The notes beneath the pieces are model-generated. The model was given only the letters and a program-made list of their open reading frames with translations, was not told the DNA's origin and made no database searches. DNA of 64,000 bases from Bacillus timonensis. Lineage in GTDB: Bacteria; Bacillota; Bacilli; Bacillales; Bacillaceae_L. The position numbers and the translations under genes are program-made. Positions within the stretch are counted from its first letter, which is position 1; the number at the start of each line of letters is the position of its first letter. This document shows, in pieces, positions 48,043-56,251 of the stretch. The stretch is from NCBI GenBank assembly GCA_020171895.1, contig JAIVAN010000007.1:271828-335827 (forward strand), written 5' to 3'.

Positions 48043-48095
48043 ACGTTCATGCAATTTGAGAATTGCAACATGGCACATTAAAATAATTTTAGTTA

Positions 48096-48283
48096 ATAGA
48101 ATGTTGTAATCCCAGTACTCATTTGTGTTAATCGGAGTGGAAGAACCGAGACTCCTGCGGGAATTGCGCTAGGCTTGAGACCCCACAGGCTCGCCGAGGA
48201 GGCTCAAGAAGCGCCCCGCGGAAAGCGAGAGTTCTGCAACGAAGATTAACACCCCAAGTTCAGTGTCGTATTTTCAGGGTAGC
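48096..48283 (-). repeat. Dispersed hairpin repeat, copy 4
   Basis: The only full copy on the minus strand. It starts GCTACCCTGAAAATACG directly after the dnaI terminator and ends AACATTCTAT. Stems are GTGTTAATC/GATTAACAC, AGAAC/GTTCT, GCGGG/CCCGC and CTTGAG/CTCAAG. Confidence 0.88.
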
Positions 48284-48288
48284 TATAA

Positions 48289-48338
48289 AAATAAAAAACT
48301 AGGCAAGATTGGTTCACTCTCTCAATCCTACCTAGTTA
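48289..48338 (-). terminator. Terminator of dnaB-dnaI
   Basis: AACTAGGTAGGATTG...CAATCTTGCCTAGTT pairs with one internal mismatch and is followed by TTTTTATTTTT. The repeat copy begins at the end of this T-tract. Confidence 0.85.
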
Positions 48339-48342
48339 AAAC

Positions 48343-49278
48343 TTAAGTCATTCTTCTATTAGCACCTCTTAGTTCGATAGGCTTGGACAAGAATTTAATT
48401 CTTTCCATGATCCTAGCAGCCTTCACCTTTTCTTCTTCACCACGCTGAGTATAAGCTAAATGATGCTCAAGCTGTGCTAAATCAAAATTTGATGTAAAAA
48501 ATGTTGGTAAATCCTCTAACATTCTAAACTGCAAAATCGCTCCAAGAATATCATCCCTCATCCAACTAGACATTGATTCGGCCCCAATATCATCTAACAT
48601 TAACACAGGCACTTTTTTTACCGCTTCTAGCTTCTCATTTAAAGATTGGTCTTGGAATGAACTCTTTAACTCTCTCATAAACTCTGGAACATATATGAGC
48701 ATTGAAGCGATTGAATGTTCAGCTAATTCATTGGCAATTGCTCCTAAAATAAATGTTTTACCCACACCAAATGGTCCATATAAATAAAGCCCCTTTGATT
48801 TCTCATTACCCGTGTAATTCTGGACAAATTCATGAGCTAACTTAACAGCTTGAAGTCTACTTGGATTATCCAAATCTAAGTCTGACATAGAAGCACGTAA
48901 TATGTCTTTTGGTACATATATACTTTGAATTAAGGAAGAGTGCTTTTTCCTCTCATCATGTAGAACTTTTTTAGGGCATCTTTCGTAGTTTAAGGAGATT
49001 GACCTTCCTTGAATAACTAAATGTGGATGATAGCCCTGTAGCATATTTTTACATTCGTTTAAACTTGCACACTTATTACATTCCTTGCTTTGATTAATAT
49101 ACTCAAATAAATGAACTAAGCTTCGATTAATCATTTCATCATTAACAACCTCTTCGTTGTTTTTGATAAACTCTTTGATTTCCCGGTTTGATAAGATTTC
49201 CGCCTTCATCGCTTCAAACCTTTGCTTAAAATCTGGTTTATTTGTTAGTCCTTTCATCGCATCATTAATAGGGCGCAT
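48343..49278 (-). CDS. dnaI: Primosomal protein DnaI (helicase loader)
   Basis: 311 residues. An N-terminal domain that binds the helicase carries a cysteine/histidine zinc site (CNKCASLNECKNMLQGYHPH). The C-terminal AAA+ domain has Walker A GPFGVGKT and Walker B PVLMLDDIGAE. It loads the replicative helicase at oriC and during restart. It lies 19 bases after dnaB, with which it acts. Confidence 0.96.
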   Translation of the reverse strand: MRPINDAMKGLTNKPDFKQRFEAMKAEILSNREIKEFIKNNEEVVNDEMINRSLVHLFEYINQSKECNKCASLNECKNMLQGYHPHLVIQGRSISLNYERCPKKVLHDERKKHSSLIQSIYVPKDILRASMSDLDLDNPSRLQAVKLAHEFVQNYTGNEKSKGLYLYGPFGVGKTFILGAIANELAEHSIASMLIYVPEFMRELKSSFQDQSLNEKLEAVKKVPVLMLDDIGAESMSSWMRDDILGAILQFRMLEDLPTFFTSNFDLAQLEHHLAYTQRGEEEKVKAARIMERIKFLSKPIELRGANRRMT

Positions 49279-49297
49279 GCTAAATCCCCCTTTCTGT

Positions 49298-50728
49298 TTA
49301 TTTTGGGTTATTTACTGATTTTTTCTTATATTTCTTTAAGTCTTCTTCTAATTTTTTCTTTTCTAATTCAAAAACAAGATTTTCCTCTGATGGTTGTTCC
49401 TTCATTTCCTTTGTAGCTTTTTTTTCTTGATTTAGCCATTCAGGAAGCATTTCAGTGCGTATAGGGTTTCTTCTTCTATTCGATTTTGCCTTCCCATTTT
49501 CAGCCCAATTTTGATACTGTCGATGTTCTTGTTTAGCTAAATCCATTGCTTCTTTTACTGTCTTAATTCCTTTTCTAGTCCAGTGCCCTGCAATCTTTTC
49601 AACATATGCTTTTGATAGCTTCATATCCGTTCTAAGCATGACATAATAAATTAATACATTTACAACTCCAGGCTGGAGTTTTTGATGAAACAAAACATCT
49701 TCCACAATCTTCAAATCTCCTGAAGAAGGCTCTGCACCGCCTGAAATGTCAATTAAAAGCTGTTTAGGAGAAATTACTTCTAATTGTTTAATTAATTGTT
49801 CTTCTTTAGATGTTGGTTCCTGATTTGTCATCGTTTGAAGAGGGAGTGGTTGAGTTCGTTCAATTAGTGTAGGTAAAGAATCTCCATTTTCAAATTGGTA
49901 CCAATCTCTCGCAGATTTCCTTAGTTTCTCTATGTCAATCGTATCATCATGGTTTAACGCACTCATAGTAATATTTTGCATTTGTAATGGATCAATGCTA
50001 TATAAAAAGGATAGCTTTAAAATCGCTTCCTTTACCGCATTATTAATCGCCTTTTTAGGAATCATCACTTCTGAAAGACCAGCAAAAAATAAATCAAAAT
50101 CAAAAAAAGAATTTTTAAGTTGATAATCACTTGAACTGGATCTTTGAATAAATGCATTATTTTGATCAGAATCTAAATCTGCTCTCATTTCATTCGAGAT
50201 TTGTGAGACCATCTCTGTTGCTTTAATTGAATCGAAAACCTCATTAAAAGTTTTCGTAACTGACTGGTAATTGGTTGTATCAATTTCTTTATCAGAAAAG
50301 AATCTTTTTAAATGGTTGTATTTCGTTTTTCCTACCCGATTGTATAAATAAACATTCAATACTCCGTCTGAAAAAAACTCTTGTGGGCTGATTGGTGGCT
50401 GCAATTCATATAAGTAAGATCTTTGATCAGATTCATTTTTTACATACGTCTTCAGTAAACCAATTCCTTCTAACTTCAATCTTTCTTTATATATGTCACG
50501 TAAATTTAATTGCATAGTCGCCATGATGTGGTGATGTGAATTTTCTTCACCCCAAAGACGATTTTGCTCTAATTCACTCCAAAGAGTCATATATAAACTA
50601 TAACTTGTCACACCTATAAGTGGTTGATATAGTAGTGTTAAAATCTTCCGGTCATAATCGTGTAAAAGGCTAGATGCTCTAACTATATACCGATCAATGG
50701 GAAGTATTTCCTTCCAATGTTGATTCAT
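49298..50728 (-). CDS. dnaB: Replication initiation / membrane attachment protein DnaB
   Basis: Bacillus-type DnaB (not the helicase) with about 476 residues. It binds DNA at the origin together with DnaD and DnaI. The N-terminal winged-helix part includes RKILTLLYQPLIGVTSYSLYMTLW. The C-terminal DnaB/DnaD domain contains the IYYVMLRTDMKLSKAYVEKIAGHW block with the family's YxxxIxxxW-like end. A charged tail closes the protein. The ATG at 50728 matches the B. subtilis start; a GTG two codons earlier is closer to GGGAG. Confidence 0.94.
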   Translation of the reverse strand: MNQHWKEILPIDRYIVRASSLLHDYDRKILTLLYQPLIGVTSYSLYMTLWSELEQNRLWGEENSHHHIMATMQLNLRDIYKERLKLEGIGLLKTYVKNESDQRSYLYELQPPISPQEFFSDGVLNVYLYNRVGKTKYNHLKRFFSDKEIDTTNYQSVTKTFNEVFDSIKATEMVSQISNEMRADLDSDQNNAFIQRSSSSDYQLKNSFFDFDLFFAGLSEVMIPKKAINNAVKEAILKLSFLYSIDPLQMQNITMSALNHDDTIDIEKLRKSARDWYQFENGDSLPTLIERTQPLPLQTMTNQEPTSKEEQLIKQLEVISPKQLLIDISGGAEPSSGDLKIVEDVLFHQKLQPGVVNVLIYYVMLRTDMKLSKAYVEKIAGHWTRKGIKTVKEAMDLAKQEHRQYQNWAENGKAKSNRRRNPIRTEMLPEWLNQEKKATKEMKEQPSEENLVFELEKKKLEEDLKKYKKKSVNNPK

Positions 50729-50887
50729 TTTCACACAAACTCCCATTCTATAATGAAGATGGTTTCCAACCCTTACATACAAACTACTTACTTAGAAGAA
50801 AAAAGTGTAATAACTATCCAGTAACGCTTTATTACACTTAGTATGTGTTTAAAATTACAATAAACGTTTAAAGGCATTTCTTAAAGC

Positions 50888-50926
50888 CAAAAAAAGAGCT
50901 TAAATGAGAATCTTTTAAGCCCTTCC
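50888..50926 (-). terminator. Terminator after nrdR
   Basis: GGGCTTAAAAGA and TCATTTAAGCTC pair and are followed by seven T residues on the minus strand, at the end of nrdR. It separates nrdR from dnaB. Confidence 0.75.
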
Positions 50927-50927
50927 T

Positions 50928-51386
50928 TTACCGCTCTTTTTTTAATAGTTCTTTTAATTCATCGATGAATACACTAATATCCTTAAACTGTCTATAAACG
51001 GATGCAAACCTAACATACGCAACTTCATCAGTCTTAGATAGTTTGTCCATGACAAATTCTCCTATGTCATCACTATTCACTTCAGATATCCCTTTGTTTC
51101 TAAGCTCCATTTCAACTTCATTCGTTATATCTTCTAATTGCTTAAGTGTCACAGGCCTCTTTTCACAAGCCTTTATTAACCCCCGAAGCACTTTATCTCG
51201 ACTAAATTCTTCTCTTATACCTTCTTTTTTAACAACAATTAAAGGAATTTCCTCCACCTTTTCAAAGGTCGTAAAACGGTACGTGCATTTCTCACATTCA
51301 CGTCGTCTACGAATAGAACGTCCTTCATCTACAGGACGAGAATCCAGAACCCTTGTACCATTGTTTTGACAAGTTGGGCATTTCAT
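50928..51386 (-). CDS. nrdR: Transcriptional repressor NrdR
   Basis: 152 residues. The N-terminal zinc ribbon uses [15 protein letters not shown] and [13 protein letters not shown]. The ATP-cone domain follows, with [20 protein letters not shown]. It represses ribonucleotide reductase genes in response to ATP/dATP. It sits just upstream of dnaB as in B. subtilis. Confidence 0.98.
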   Translation of the reverse strand: MKCPTCQNNGTRVLDSRPVDEGRSIRRRRECEKCTYRFTTFEKVEEIPLIVVKKEGIREEFSRDKVLRGLIKACEKRPVTLKQLEDITNEVEMELRNKGISEVNSDDIGEFVMDKLSKTDEVAYVRFASVYRQFKDISVFIDELKELLKKER

Positions 51387-51537
51387 CTAAAACAACTCCC
51401 ATCTTCAAAAACCTGTTCAATCGTTTATTTTTTCTATAATTTCATCTTATAAAAAAGATACAAATAGTACAAGCCTTTATGAAATTTAGTACTCTAGATA
51501 TTTCAGGAAAATTAATGAATATTCACTAAATGCTCAT

Positions 51538-51942
51538 CTATCTGTTTAAACCTGTACCAATAAAAGGAAGTTTCTGATTAAGTTGAATATAGAATCCCTT
51601 TATTATCCTTTTGCTAAACCCAAAATCAATAGGTAATTTAGTTTCTGTCGTAACAATTAAGTCAACAGCTGTTTCATATGGTCGAATAGAGATAATGGTA
51701 ATAATCATTAATGCCTTTTTCCCCTTATTTACCTTCACACTCATTTCACCACGTTCATCAGAGTAGGAAGTAATTGTGAAGCCCTGTTGTTTCTCAATCA
51801 ATTCCTTTACTGTTTCCATTGCCTTTTTAACAGTTGTTTTATAGTAATGACTGCGAAGGCTCTCGTCTGAGTGACTTTCAGTTGTTTCACAACCATTTGA
51901 TATAACCGACAGCATTTTTTTCATTAATCCCAAAATCAACAA
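51538..51942 (-). CDS. Conserved small cytosolic protein of unknown function
   Basis: Up to 134 residues. A Ser/His/Glu-rich N-terminus (CETTESHSDESLRSHYY) leads to an alpha/beta part ending in LPFIGTGLNR. No membrane helix or catalytic motif is recognised. The frame opens with a TTG close to AGGGG; an ATG six codons later (MKKML) is an alternative start. It lies between speD and nrdR on the same strand. A similar gene appears at this spot in other Bacillus, as I recall. Confidence 0.65.
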   Translation of the reverse strand: MLILGLMKKMLSVISNGCETTESHSDESLRSHYYKTTVKKAMETVKELIEKQQGFTITSYSDERGEMSVKVNKGKKALMIITIISIRPYETAVDLIVTTETKLPIDFGFSKRIIKGFYIQLNQKLPFIGTGLNR

Positions 51943-51957
51943 CCCCTATGTAGTTGA

Positions 51958-51990
51958 ATAATAAAAAGAGGTGTATACATACACCTCTTT
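51958..51990 (-). terminator. Terminator of speD
   Basis: AAAGAGGTGTATG/TATACACCTCTTT stem followed by TTATTATT on the minus strand, about 27 bases past the speD stop. Confidence 0.87.
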
Positions 51991-52016
51991 ACATTTTAGA
52001 CGATTACTTTAAATTT

Positions 52017-52397
52017 TTAAAGTGCTTTAGCTTGTGCTTGTTTAACTTGTACTGGCCCCATGCCTCTTGGTAATTCAATGTTTTCACGTGTTTGTGCACC
52101 TAATGCTTCTGCAATGAAATCAGCAGCAATATTAGGATCTAAATCACCACATGTATACACATCAATGCTTGCGTAACCATGCTCTGGGAAGCTGTGAATT
52201 GTAAGATGCGACTCAGAGATAATAACAACTCCACTTACACCTTGTGGCGCAAATTTATGGAATGCTACCTCGCGAACCTCAGCACCAGATTTCAAAGCTG
52301 CATTAACAAAGATACTTTCTATTTCTACAACATTATTTAATTTTTCAAAATCACAACCCCATAATTCTGAGATTACGTGACGACCCATTGTTTCCAT
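52017..52397 (-). CDS. speD: S-adenosylmethionine decarboxylase proenzyme
   Basis: 126 residues. It supplies decarboxylated AdoMet for spermidine synthesis. The proenzyme self-cleaves before the serine of [16 protein letters not shown] (Ser63), which becomes the pyruvoyl group; VYTCGDLDP carries the catalytic Cys. The ATG follows AAAGGGGGAAG. A 140-base leader containing a sequence complementary to this ribosome binding site precedes it. Confidence 0.97.
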   Translation of the reverse strand: METMGRHVISELWGCDFEKLNNVVEIESIFVNAALKSGAEVREVAFHKFAPQGVSGVVIISESHLTIHSFPEHGYASIDVYTCGDLDPNIAADFIAEALGAQTRENIELPRGMGPVQVKQAQAKAL

Positions 52398-52538
52398 TTA
52401 ATACTTCCCCCTTTAACAAAATTTATCAATCATGAATACTTCAAATAACGCTTGGTATGTTTTCAACTACCACGGGGGAAAGTTAGTCCAGAGAGGTCCT
52501 AACCCTTTAAGTAGCTACATAACCGTAAGAAGTTCACG
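52398..52538 (-). promoter_or_regulatory. Candidate structured leader of speD
   Basis: The untranslated leader is about 140 bases. It has a GTTAG...CTAAC hairpin (about 52478-52502). Immediately after it, TTCCCCC (52480-52474) is complementary to the Shine-Dalgarno GGGGGAA (52411-52405). Pairing would hide the speD start. No family name is recognised; this is inference from sequence. Confidence 0.4.
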
Positions 52539-52544
52539 AAAAAT

Positions 52545-52573
52545 AGTATACTTTGTTTATTTTAATTTTGCAA
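52545..52573 (-). promoter_or_regulatory. Sigma-A promoter of speD
   Basis: TTGCAA and TATACT are separated by 17 bases on the minus strand. Transcription should start near 52538. Confidence 0.75.
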
Positions 52574-52767
52574 ACACTTTTTTAATTTTTTTCGTTAAAG
52601 GGCTGATATTTAACAGAAGCAATCATCCATATGCTTGCTGCTAAATTAATATTTCCATAAATACAACCTTCTTGCAGCATGATTGGTATGTGATGATTCA
52701 GTATTACTCTAACCTTTTACATATAAATTTATCCGACAAGAAGATTATGTTAGGTTCAATTGATAAA

Positions 52768-52806
52768 AATAAAAAAAGCACTCATCCAATTGATGAGCAC
52801 TTTTAA
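52768..52806 (-). terminator. Terminator of gapB
   Basis: AAAAGTGCTCATCAATTGGATGAGTGCTTTTTTT forms a symmetrical stem with a T-tract, about 15 bases after the gapB stop. Confidence 0.9.
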
Positions 52807-52817
52807 AAAAGACAATC

Positions 52818-53849
52818 TTAACCGATATTTACTTCAGACTTTTTTGCCATTTCAACTGCCACATACTTAACGAGATCTACAACACGACACGAATAACCCC
52901 ACTCGTTATCATACCATGCTAGTACCTTTACTTTTCTTTCACCAATAACCATTGTTGAAAGTCCATCTATAATAGATGAATGTGGGTTTGTATTAAAATC
53001 AATTGAAACAAGTGGTTCTGTTGTAAATTCAAGTATTCCGTTTAAAGATCCTTTTGATGCTGTAATAAATGCTTCGTTAATTGTGTCAACTGTCACTTCA
53101 CATTTAAGGTCTACTACTAAGTCAACTAAAGAAACATTAGGTGTTGGTACACGTAATGCCATACCATGTAATTTACCTTTTAGATGTGGTAAAACTAATG
53201 ATAATGCTTTTGCAGCTCCAGTAGTAGTTGGAATAATCGATTGAGCGCAAGCTCTAGCTCTTCTTAAATCCTTATGAGGATTATCGATATTATTTTGATC
53301 ATTCGTATAGGCATGAATAGTTGTCATTAACCCATTTTCAATGCCAAATTGCTCATCTAAAATCTTAGCTACGGGTGCTAAGCAATTTGTCGTACATGAA
53401 GCATTCGAAATGATATGATGCTGATCAATATCTAATTCTTTTTCATTTACACCCATAACAATTGTCTTGTCTTCATTTTTTCCTGGAGCCGTTAAAATTA
53501 CCTTTTTAGCACCTGCTTGTAAATGAAGACTCGCTTTTTCTTTCGAATTAAACTTACCAGTAGCTTCTATTACAATATCAATATTTAAGTTCTTCCATGG
53601 TAACTGTAAAGGATCGCGTGAACTCAGTAATTGTATGCGCTTACCATTTACAACTAAAAATTGATCCTCTGCAATTACTTCACCTTCAAATTTTCCGTGG
53701 TTTGTATCATATTTTATTAAGTGCGCTAACGTTTCAGCTGGATAACTAGCGTTAATCGCAACGATATTTAATTGATCTTCCAAGATAGCCTTTCTAAATA
53801 CCATTCTCCCTATACGGCCAAATCCATTAATTGCTATTCTAGGCTTCAT
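52818..53849 (-). CDS. gapB: Gluconeogenic NADP-dependent GAPDH
   Basis: 343 residues. NAD(P)-binding starts INGFGRIGRMVFRK and the catalytic Cys152 is in SNASCTTNCLAP. At the end of beta-2 the sequence is AINASYPAET, without the Asp that selects NAD in glycolytic GapA, which fits NADP preference. It works in gluconeogenesis and is repressed on glucose by CcpN in B. subtilis; two CcpN-type boxes are upstream. Confidence 0.95.
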   Translation of the reverse strand: MKPRIAINGFGRIGRMVFRKAILEDQLNIVAINASYPAETLAHLIKYDTNHGKFEGEVIAEDQFLVVNGKRIQLLSSRDPLQLPWKNLNIDIVIEATGKFNSKEKASLHLQAGAKKVILTAPGKNEDKTIVMGVNEKELDIDQHHIISNASCTTNCLAPVAKILDEQFGIENGLMTTIHAYTNDQNNIDNPHKDLRRARACAQSIIPTTTGAAKALSLVLPHLKGKLHGMALRVPTPNVSLVDLVVDLKCEVTVDTINEAFITASKGSLNGILEFTTEPLVSIDFNTNPHSSIIDGLSTMVIGERKVKVLAWYDNEWGYSCRVVDLVKYVAVEMAKKSEVNIG

Positions 53850-53870
53850 AAGAATTCTCCCTCCGAGATA

Positions 53871-53915
53871 TATGTTATACTCATCACCAACTCTTCGTGT
53901 AATTAGTATAACATA
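53871..53915. promoter_or_regulatory. Pair of CcpN operator boxes before gapB
   Basis: TATGTTATACT occurs at 53871-53881 (plus) and again in inverse at 53915-53905 (minus). Both fit the CcpN consensus TRTGHYATAYW at every position. The distal box covers the presumed -10 TATACT; the proximal one lies in the early transcribed region. A weak ATCACA at -35 suits a tightly regulated promoter. Confidence 0.82.
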
Positions 53916-54038
53916 TTTGTTTGAAAATGTGATGGATTAAAAACACATTTTACGAAAGAAAGATAATTCTGATAAAGGTAAATATGAAAAGTAGTTGAGT
54001 ATCTGCATAAACATAGAAATACCGACTGATAGCATATA

Positions 54039-54656
54039 CTAAAAGTCGGTATTTCTTACCTGAATTCCCCATTTGTTTAAAAGGTTATGCAATTGTTGTC
54101 TTGTTTTCTCGAGAGTGCCATTATTATCTATTACTTCATCTGCTAATTTACACTTATCTTTTAATGGCATTTGCGAGGAAATTCTTGCCCGTGCTTCTTC
54201 TTCAGATAGATCATTTCGCTTCATTAATCTGTTGAGTTGAGTTTCAAAGTTTACATAGATTAAAAGTGCTTTATTAACTAAATGAGTTAGCTTACTCTCA
54301 AACAGTAGTGGGATGTCGAGAACAATTAGTTGTTCACCATTTATGATGTATTTTTCTTTTTCATCAATCATTGCTTTTCTAACAGCCGGGTGAACGATGC
54401 TGTTAAGTAATTTCCTTTTGTCTTCATTATGAAAAATAATTCCACCTAGCTTTACTCGGTCAATCTCCTTTGTCTCAAGAAGGATACTCTCTCCAAAAGC
54501 TTCTACAATTTGTCGATAGGCTATTTCTCCAGGTTCAACAACTTTACGTGCAATCATATCTGCGTCAATTATTACAAAGCCCAACTCCTGCAGCATAGTG
54601 GAAACTGTACTTTTCCCACTTGCTATTCCACCTGTTAGTCCAATCACAACTGTCAC
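54039..54656 (-). CDS. coaE: Dephospho-CoA kinase
   Basis: Last step of coenzyme A synthesis. It is 205 residues. The P-loop is GLTGGIASGKST near the N-terminus, followed by DADMIARKVVEPG and DIPLLFESKL. The start is set at a GTG (VTVVIGLTGG) aligning with B. subtilis CoaE; the frame extends to 54677 without similarity. It lies between ytaF and gapB. Confidence 0.95.
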   Translation of the reverse strand: MTVVIGLTGGIASGKSTVSTMLQELGFVIIDADMIARKVVEPGEIAYRQIVEAFGESILLETKEIDRVKLGGIIFHNEDKRKLLNSIVHPAVRKAMIDEKEKYIINGEQLIVLDIPLLFESKLTHLVNKALLIYVNFETQLNRLMKRNDLSEEEARARISSQMPLKDKCKLADEVIDNNGTLEKTRQQLHNLLNKWGIQVRNTDF

Positions 54657-54686
54657 TATTGCAAAAACTCCTCTCAATCTAAAAAG

Positions 54687-55322
54687 CTATATTTTCCATA
54701 TTCCGATTAGAATTAATAATATCCCTGGTAAAAACGTGAATTTTCGAACCCATTGGATTTCTGAAAAGGCTCTCCCCAATTTAATTCCAGTTGATACAAA
54801 CAAGGAACTCATTATCGCTACAAAAATAGCCATTAACCATGGTGAATATCCAAGTAACGCTGCACCTACACCCGCTCCAAACGCATCTAGTGAGAGTGCT
54901 AGACCTAGCATAAAAGCTTCAATTCCTGTTATGGCACCAGATTTATCAAAGTCTGCTACCATTGGCTTACGTAAAATATTGATGACAAGTCCCAGTGATT
55001 TGATTTCGAAATTCACTAGTGTTTTCTCTTCAAATCCTTCTGACGTTTGATTTGTTGGACGAAAAAACTGGTAAAGAACCCATGCACCAATAACAACAAG
55101 TACTAGACCACCAATTTTTTGCGCAACAATTGGTGACAATATTTTTGAAAGTGTACTACCTACACTCATTGCCACTAATAACGTAAGTGCAGAACATGTA
55201 GCTATAATTAGAATCGATTTAAATGGCAACTTCATTTTCCTTAGACCATAGGTAAAACCAACACTAAAACTATCTAAACTTACTGCAAATGCTAATAAAA
55301 TAAGTGATAAGTATTGAACCAT
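54687..55322 (-). CDS. ytaF: Sporulation membrane protein YtaF
   Basis: 211 residues with six membrane helices in two related halves: LLAFAVSLDSFSVGFTYGLRKM and GLALSLDAFGAGVGAALLGYS. The Asp in each half is typical of the MntP-like fold, so a cation-export role is possible. It belongs to the mutM-ytaF-coaE cluster of Bacillus. Confidence 0.92.
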   Translation of the reverse strand: MVQYLSLILLAFAVSLDSFSVGFTYGLRKMKLPFKSILIIATCSALTLLVAMSVGSTLSKILSPIVAQKIGGLVLVVIGAWVLYQFFRPTNQTSEGFEEKTLVNFEIKSLGLVINILRKPMVADFDKSGAITGIEAFMLGLALSLDAFGAGVGAALLGYSPWLMAIFVAIMSSLFVSTGIKLGRAFSEIQWVRKFTFLPGILLILIGIWKI

Positions 55323-55394
55323 CGTGATGCCCCTTCCTATGAATCGCTAGGATAGTATATGGAAGGAGCCCATCCGATGTGATGCATTCATTGT

Positions 55395-56237
55395 TTAATT
55401 AGGTGTTATCTCAATGCGTTGGCAAGTTGAGCAATAATGAGTTCCTCTACCCCCAACCACTGTTTTTTCTATTTCATTTCCGCATTTCTTACACGGTTCA
55501 CCTTTTTTTCCGTAAACGAAAAGTTCAAGCTGAAACATGCCAATTTCACCTTGTGTATTGACATATGACCTTACTGTGCTACCACCTTTGGCTACTGCAT
55601 CCTTTAATGTCTCCACAATTTCTTCTTGCAGCTTCTTAATCTCTACATCAGTTAGCGTGTTTGACTCCCTTTCTGGATGAATACCAGCACGAAAAAGTGC
55701 TTCATCCACATAAATATTCCCTAAGCCTACTAGTGTTCTTTGATCTAAGAGAGCAACCTTTACTTTTCGATTTGTTCTCATCAATTGATTCTTTAAATAC
55801 CCAACTTCGAATTGATCTGAGAATGGCTCTGGACCAAGTTGTGATAAAGGTAGACTTTTTTCTTCTTCACCTTTAAGGAACAAATGCATAGTACCAAACT
55901 TACGAACGTCTCTATATCTTAGTTCTGTACCATCTGTAAATCGAAAAAAGACATGAGTATGCTTGTCTACAGGCTCTTCTTTTTTATAGAGCCCGTACCT
56001 CCCCTCCATACGGAGATGAGAGATTAGGACATAGTCATCGAGTATAAACTTTAAAAATTTTCCTCTACGCTCTATTTGATGAATGGTTTGTCCAATAATG
56101 GCATCTATAAATTGCTTCACTTCATCTGGTCTTTTAATCATTTTGGGCCATAAGACCGTTACGTCTGCAATTTTTTTACCTAACACTAGCTTTTCTAAAG
56201 TACGCCTAACCGTTTCAACTTCTGGTAGTTCTGGCAT
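55395..56237 (-). CDS. mutM: Formamidopyrimidine-DNA glycosylase
   Basis: Removes oxidised purines such as 8-oxoguanine from DNA. It is 280 residues, starting MPELPEVETVRRTLEKL with catalytic Pro2 and Glu3. The helix-two-turn-helix region is followed by a C-terminal zinc finger (CKKCGNEIEK and HYCSTCQ). It lies 14 bases downstream of polA, forming a repair operon. Confidence 0.97.
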   Translation of the reverse strand: MPELPEVETVRRTLEKLVLGKKIADVTVLWPKMIKRPDEVKQFIDAIIGQTIHQIERRGKFLKFILDDYVLISHLRMEGRYGLYKKEEPVDKHTHVFFRFTDGTELRYRDVRKFGTMHLFLKGEEEKSLPLSQLGPEPFSDQFEVGYLKNQLMRTNRKVKVALLDQRTLVGLGNIYVDEALFRAGIHPERESNTLTDVEIKKLQEEIVETLKDAVAKGGSTVRSYVNTQGEIGMFQLELFVYGKKGEPCKKCGNEIEKTVVGGRGTHYCSTCQRIEITPN

Positions 56238-56251
56238 GCTTTCACTTCCTT

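Noticed and set aside
54598..55050. 150-codon plus-strand frame across coaE and ytaF
   Set aside because: Antisense to two conserved genes, with no start signal and no domain.
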